A program made the translations under genes and the position numbers. The notes beneath the pieces are model-generated. The model ran no database searches and had not been told where the DNA came from. It saw nothing but the letters and a program-made list of their open reading frames with translations. 64,000 bases of DNA from Telopea speciosissima (lineage: Eukaryota; Streptophyta; Magnoliopsida; Proteales; Proteaceae). The stretch lies in contig NC_057926.1 of assembly GCF_018873765.1 (NCBI RefSeq), positions 46,305,043 through 46,369,042 on the forward strand, in the 5' to 3' direction. Shown here in pieces: positions 60,701-64,000 of the stretch (the first letter of the stretch is position 1; each line of letters begins with the position of its first letter).

Positions 60701-63194
60701 TCCACTCTCTAGTTGTATTCTCTGTAATTTCACACCTTATTTCTGTTCTTTTGTAATAAAATCAATTGTCCATCAAAAAAAGAAAGAAGAAATCTAGTTT
60801 CAAGAGGTTTCTAGTATCTTTAAGATGTGCTTCTGAGTTCTGATGCAAATGGAATTAGGAGTCTGTGAACCACCTCCTTGTTGCTTGTTCCTTCACATAG
60901 AAGTATGTTCACATTTAGCAAACTTTTGCGATAATTTGGGTGCTTTTCATTTCTATTCTCTCTCATTGAAACATTGGCATCAGGTCGCTTGGTAGAATGG
61001 AGAGGAGTTTATGGAATCTGTTACTGTTCACCTAATGTTAGATTTTCTTCTTTTACTTACTACCTTATTATGTTAGATGGTGTAGGAAGCATTGAACAGT
61101 AGAGTTTTGGAATATGAGCCATCCTAAGGGAAAAAAAAGTGGTGACGAAAGTGAAACATTTGCATTTTCTTTGATATCTTTCTTTGCTGTTTTTAAGAAC
61201 TTCAGTTTCTACATTTGAATTAGGAAGAAATTGCAGTATGGAGGCCAATGCGCAAGCTTAGGAGGCTCATAAAGTGCTTATGGCAGTCCAATGGGCTGAA
61301 ATTGACCATTGAGTATTATTATAGGTTGGGTTTTTTTTTTGTTACCATTGTAATAGGCCTAATTTATAAGCCCATAAAGTGGGGATAAAGTTAGTACTCA
61401 GGATTAGTAGTCAAGTTGAGTGTTTGAGCTCGATTAGAAGATTTAATAGCCAGATAGAGCTGTTTTAGTTTATTTACTTTATTGAGTGTGTGTGTGAGAG
61501 TGATTAGGAGTCCTTTTACGAGTTAAATTAGGAATTTTAGGTCTTTATATAATAATACAACCGCCCTTTTTCTTTAAACTGATTTCACTTCCCTTCCCTT
61601 TCCTTTACTTGCAACCAGACAGAGCCTTAGACATTGAGTGTCTGGCTGTGTTTTAGATTTTGGAATGAAACACACATTGTGGCACTAGCAAAGAACATGG
61701 TAATGGTTGATAATTTACAATGTTTGTTAGCCCATAATAAGAGCGAGGTTTTAAAACTTGGCATACATACTGGGGTTGGACTCTTACAAGTTACAATCCT
61801 GAAAGGAATTGGTTGATCCGACGATGGTGGCTAGTATAGGATGGATCGTTGTCGGTATTAGCCAATACACCCGGCACAATACTGAAAAGTCATGGACGAG
61901 AGAGAACCTGGGCAGACAACTGGTGCTGGATCCAGCTTTTAGGTGATTGTAACCTTACAGATTGGAGCTGTGTTGTCAGCCTGCATGTGAGCATACCTTT
62001 GGCGAGGAAATGCTTAATGTATGATCCTTTATCCATATGCTTGGGTTCAGCAGTTACATGTTGCTAGTTAAAGGATCTGATCACTACCGGTCACTGTTTG
62101 ATGGCAAATGTGTTGCTGAGTGGATGATAAAAGTTTAACCATATAATGTAGAGATATTTTTATATTAGCTACTGGATCATATCTAGCCGACTGTAATATC
62201 TTTGATTGTTGCATGCCTTGTTTTACTGAATGGAATTGTCCTGAAACAGCCAGGGTGTGGATTGGCTTCCATTCATTATGTTATGTTCATTGCACTAGCC
62301 CCAAATTGAACATGGTTGGATTTTATTATTTTGGTTTGAAGGGGAATCATGGTCCCTGCAATTACAAACATCAATTATTTGTGCATCTTATGCATTTTCT
62401 GTCAATGCTCTATATTTCCTTTTTGTGGTTTCTATTGCTCTTAATAGAAAATAAAATAAAAAATTTTCTAGGTAAAAACCTGAATCTCCCCCCCCCCCCC
62501 CCCCCCCCGCGGGCTAAAATTCAGATGAAATTTAAAGTTTATTGAAAGATTAAGAGGAAAACACCTTTCACTGAATCATACATAATTCACAGCCAAGACA
62601 ATTTATAAAGAGTTTGTGTAACACAAAATTAAATAACATTATACCTACATAATTGGTTCACTTCTTTTACTTCTTGAATCTAATGCTAAACTCAGATGCT
62701 AATGTGTTTGTATTGTGCAGCTGTGTGCATGGTGTGCAATGACGATTGCAGCACTGACTGCACGTTCACACAGTGAGGATAGGTTTGGTGTGGCTCAACT
62801 TACTGGCTGTAATGCTGCTGTGGTGTCTACACTTTTGTCCTCTCTGGTTGCTGTTGAGGCATGCATGGGGAAAAAGACCAATGTGCAAACCCCACATTTA
62901 ATGGGCCCAGCTAGCATCAAGTGGGCCGCATTGAACACAGGAAGAAGAGACGGACCGCCAAGTATCGCAGGTAAAAAAAGAGGTGGCCCATTGCATGCAA
63001 AGGCCTATGCCATGGCTGACATTATTAGGACATCAATCTATAGCATAGTATCTGTGTTCCATGATGAGATGCTTGGAAGCATGAAGGCAGGGGTGCTTGA
63101 GAAGGATTGGATCACTGATAGCAAGCCTCTTTTTGGGACCCGTGAGATACTTGTACAGAAACTGGGTCTTTTTCTGGATTTCCAAGCTAATTAA
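48758..63194 (+). CDS. NDC1: NDC1-like transmembrane nucleoporin, four exons, intact
   Basis: Integral membrane nucleoporin that anchors the nuclear pore complex in the pore membrane. Exons: 48,758-49,300, 55,496-55,720, 60,270-60,653, 62,721-63,194. All introns are phase 0 and GT-AG, total 541 residues. Exons 1 and 2 encode about six hydrophobic spans (for example [53 protein letters not shown]). Exons 3 and 4 encode the soluble C-terminal domain ([32 protein letters not shown] [58 protein letters not shown]). Order and motifs match the plant Ndc1-Nup family. Introns are long (6.2, 4.5 and 2.1 kb) and transposon-rich. The ATG at 48,758 gives the conserved [13 protein letters not shown]-terminus. 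Confidence 0.93.
49654..49974. mobile_element. hAT-like MITE, TTTCGG-word type, inside the LINE
   Basis: Ends CATAGTTCAAAAACTCAGCG and AAGTTTTCGAACTATG are inverted repeats. The 8-mers GCGGGGAG (49,646-49,653) and GCTGGGAG (49,975-49,982) match at 7 of 8. The interior has repeated ATTTCGGTCATTT-like words. The 54,735-55,012 element is related and in the opposite orientation. Confidence 0.82.
51285..52404. mobile_element. Unclassified 1.1-kb insertion in the LINE
   Basis: Flanked by exact CTATCTA (51,278-51,284 and 52,405-52,411). Removing it and one repeat restores the LINE frame [13 protein letters not shown]. On the minus strand it starts TGAAGTTGATGTAGATTG and ends in a T-run plus ACAT. 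There are no clear TIRs. Short phrases (ATTAGAAAC, ATAGAAAC) and an ATCTACATCA end recur at 56,520-57,530, so a related copy sits in intron 2. It could be a solo LTR or another retroelement. Confidence 0.65.
54735..55012. mobile_element. hAT-like MITE, TTTCGG-word type, in NDC1 intron 1
   Basis: Starts CATAGTATTAAATCTC and ends GAACTTTTGAACTATG. Flanks ACGGTAAC (54,727-54,734) and ACGTTAAC (55,013-55,020) match at 7 of 8. The interior is dense in GACCGAAAT and ATTTCGG words. Confidence 0.82.
55263..55337 (+). mobile_element. RTE-type LINE 3' tail fragment
   Basis: GGATCCATGTAGCCCACCCC, CATTTAGTTGGGATAAGGC and a TTG-repeat end. It matches the longer RTE piece at 58,195-58,400. Confidence 0.75.
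55920..56058. mobile_element. hAT-like MITE, GTATCGG-word type, in NDC1 intron 2
   Basis: Packed with TATCGTATTGGCCGATACG and GGTATCGATACAATAC words. The 8-mers AGGGTAAT (55,912-55,919) and AGTGAAAT (56,059-56,066) match at 6 of 8. The termini are only loosely inverted (GTAGGGTTGTAAG against CACGGTTTCAGT). It is the same word type as 385-588. Confidence 0.55.
56500..57530. mobile_element. Relative of the 51,285-52,404 insertion
   Basis: Shares ATTAGAAACAAA, a CTCACCCTTCTCAGCC-like block against CTCACCAGCCAGGCC, GGTCATTACATTATATAG against GGCATTACATATTTATGG, repeated AATAGAAAC words, and the terminal ATCTACATCA (57,518-57,527). Ends other than the right one are not defined. Confidence 0.45.
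58195..58400 (+). mobile_element. RTE-type LINE 3' end
   Basis: Reads [20 protein letters not shown] then [16 protein letters not shown]. This is the C-terminal end of plant RTE ORFs (GRPxxT..E.V....RIHVADP), followed by CATTTAGTTGGGATAAGGC. Only the tail is present. Confidence 0.75.
58595..59700. mobile_element. hAT-like MITE, TTTCGACC-word type, with nested foldback
   Basis: Left AAGGTCACTGGTTTCGACC and, in complement of the right end, AAGGTCCTAAAACTCGGG then TTTCGACC. The 8-mers next to it (GATTTTAA, TTTTTTAT) are AT-rich and match poorly, so the ends are less certain than in the sister elements. It is split by the long foldback at 58,748-59,444. It is the same word type as 8,375-8,967. 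Confidence 0.55.
58748..59444. mobile_element. Long foldback with about 280-bp arms in NDC1 intron 2
   Basis: Left arm 58,748-59,041 is the inverted near-copy of right arm 59,177-59,444. Matching landmarks are TTTATGCCTAATATC, AAGCAAATACCCCC, TTTGAATCCAATAAAAATAG, AAAAAGTCAAC, TTCTCAAATCTATAAATTCC and GTAAAACATTGC. The left arm has an extra 35-bp palindromic insert (AATGAAATATGTATTTCATT). The loop is about 135 bp and non-coding. A partial repeat of the left edge (GACAATTATTTATGC) precedes it at about 58,719. Confidence 0.88.
62487..62508. repeat. Poly(C) tract in NDC1 intron 3
   Basis: About 22 consecutive C, shortly upstream of exon 4. Long C runs also occur at 36,238-36,252, 40,419-40,431 and 51,022-51,040. 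Their exact lengths may be affected by sequencing error. Confidence 0.8.
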
Positions 63195-64000
63195 CGACCT
63201 GAGAATTTGTACAACAAATCTGAAGATTCAAGCTTGGGTTTAGATTGATTTTTGTTCTGGATAGATGAAGAGAGATCCCTCGGTTTGCCATATCAGAGAA
63301 ATGATTTATTTGTGTTCTATCAAATTTTGTAGAGAACTCTAATGAAAATGTATTGTTGTGTTATGGGATTGCATGATCTCTTTCCTTGATAGTTTCTGTT
63401 TCATAAGCGTCACAAGAGTTCACAGAACTGGATTTGTTACCGTATCTTATAATGAGATCGAAAATGTTTTGGATGGATTTTTGCCTAGCATGTTAACTCC
63501 TCCAATCCTTGATTTTTGCCTGAGGCTGATCTTGTTCTTTGCTCTATGGGTTACTCTAGCCCCGAAGTTTCTGCTACTAAGATGGGTTCCCTTGTACACG
63601 AGATGTGCTCAAGCTACATATACTGCTTATGTGGTTATTAGAGTGCATTTTAGCCCAGACTTGCAAAATGGATTTTGTTCTTCATTCTTTGATTTGAGGC
63701 TTTGGATGGCAATTTTATTTGTGCTGTCGTCATCATGAATATCGGTGAGAATTGCGGTTCTGCTTCCACAGGACTCCTTGCTAGATATGTCCCAAATAAT
63801 AAACTCTGCTTTAGCTCTCACTGGAACCAGATGATATGTAAGCAAATTGAATGTGAATTGTAAAAGTATGTCCTTCCTTTGCCGTCCAATCTAACCAAAG
63901 TTTAAAACTTGGAAAGTTATTTGGCTGACGGAGTAGAAAAACAAGTCTGGAACTGGAAGGAACCACCGAGGAAGAAGATAACGACAAACGATAGTGGGAT
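63195..64000. other. NDC1 3' UTR and downstream flank
   Basis: The 3' UTR follows the TAA at 63,192-63,194. An open frame at 63,358-63,738 lacks a recognisable domain and lies where the 3' UTR is expected, so I do not call it. Nothing else is seen to the window end. Confidence 0.5.

Noticed and set aside
63358..63738. 126-residue open frame after NDC1
   Set aside because: Lies within the expected 3' UTR, composition is like translated AT-rich DNA, no domain or splice support.

Overview
This is nuclear DNA from a flowering plant. Three intact, intron-containing protein genes have GT-AG introns that contain many transposons. The rest of the window is densely nested plant transposable elements: Ty1/copia, L1-type and RTE-type LINEs, Au SINE, hAT-like MITEs and foldback elements. 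The species cannot be fixed from sequence alone; large TE-filled introns fit a medium-to-large woody angiosperm genome. I saw no rRNA or tRNA genes, CRISPR array or bacterial-style operon.

Layout. 1-1,075: L1-type LINE remnant split by two small elements. 2,059-7,731 (minus): complete five-exon NPF (NRT1/PTR) transporter gene, TATA box at 7,795-7,804. About 7,850-25,400: accessory block made of an ancient tandem duplication (unit 1 about 7.85-12.18 kb; unit 2 about 12.31-13.40 plus 23.39-24.48 kb). Unit 2 is split by an old copia element, itself split by a complete 9.2-kb copia element with matching LTRs and a 5-bp target duplication. 25.2-34.6 kb: copia and LTR fragments, foldbacks, and a LINE interrupted by a 1.8-kb TIR element that seems to carry host exon fragments. 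34,655-44,763 (plus): complete nine-exon NMNAT gene of NAD biosynthesis. 44.8-48.7 kb: intergenic, with foldbacks and a SINE. 48,758-63,194 (plus): complete four-exon NDC1 transmembrane nucleoporin gene, whose introns hold a LINE, four hAT-like MITEs, RTE pieces and a 0.7-kb foldback with about 280-bp arms.

The three host genes are unrelated housekeeping or transport genes and form no pathway together. The main interest is the transposon stratigraphy. Two recurrent families of small non-autonomous elements stand out. One is a group of hAT-like MITEs with 8-bp target duplications, each filled with its own repeated short word. The other is a set of foldback elements that share a conserved centre in several copies but have different arms. 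Several insertions can be verified within the window because an empty paralogous site or an interrupted LINE reading frame shows the pre-insertion sequence.
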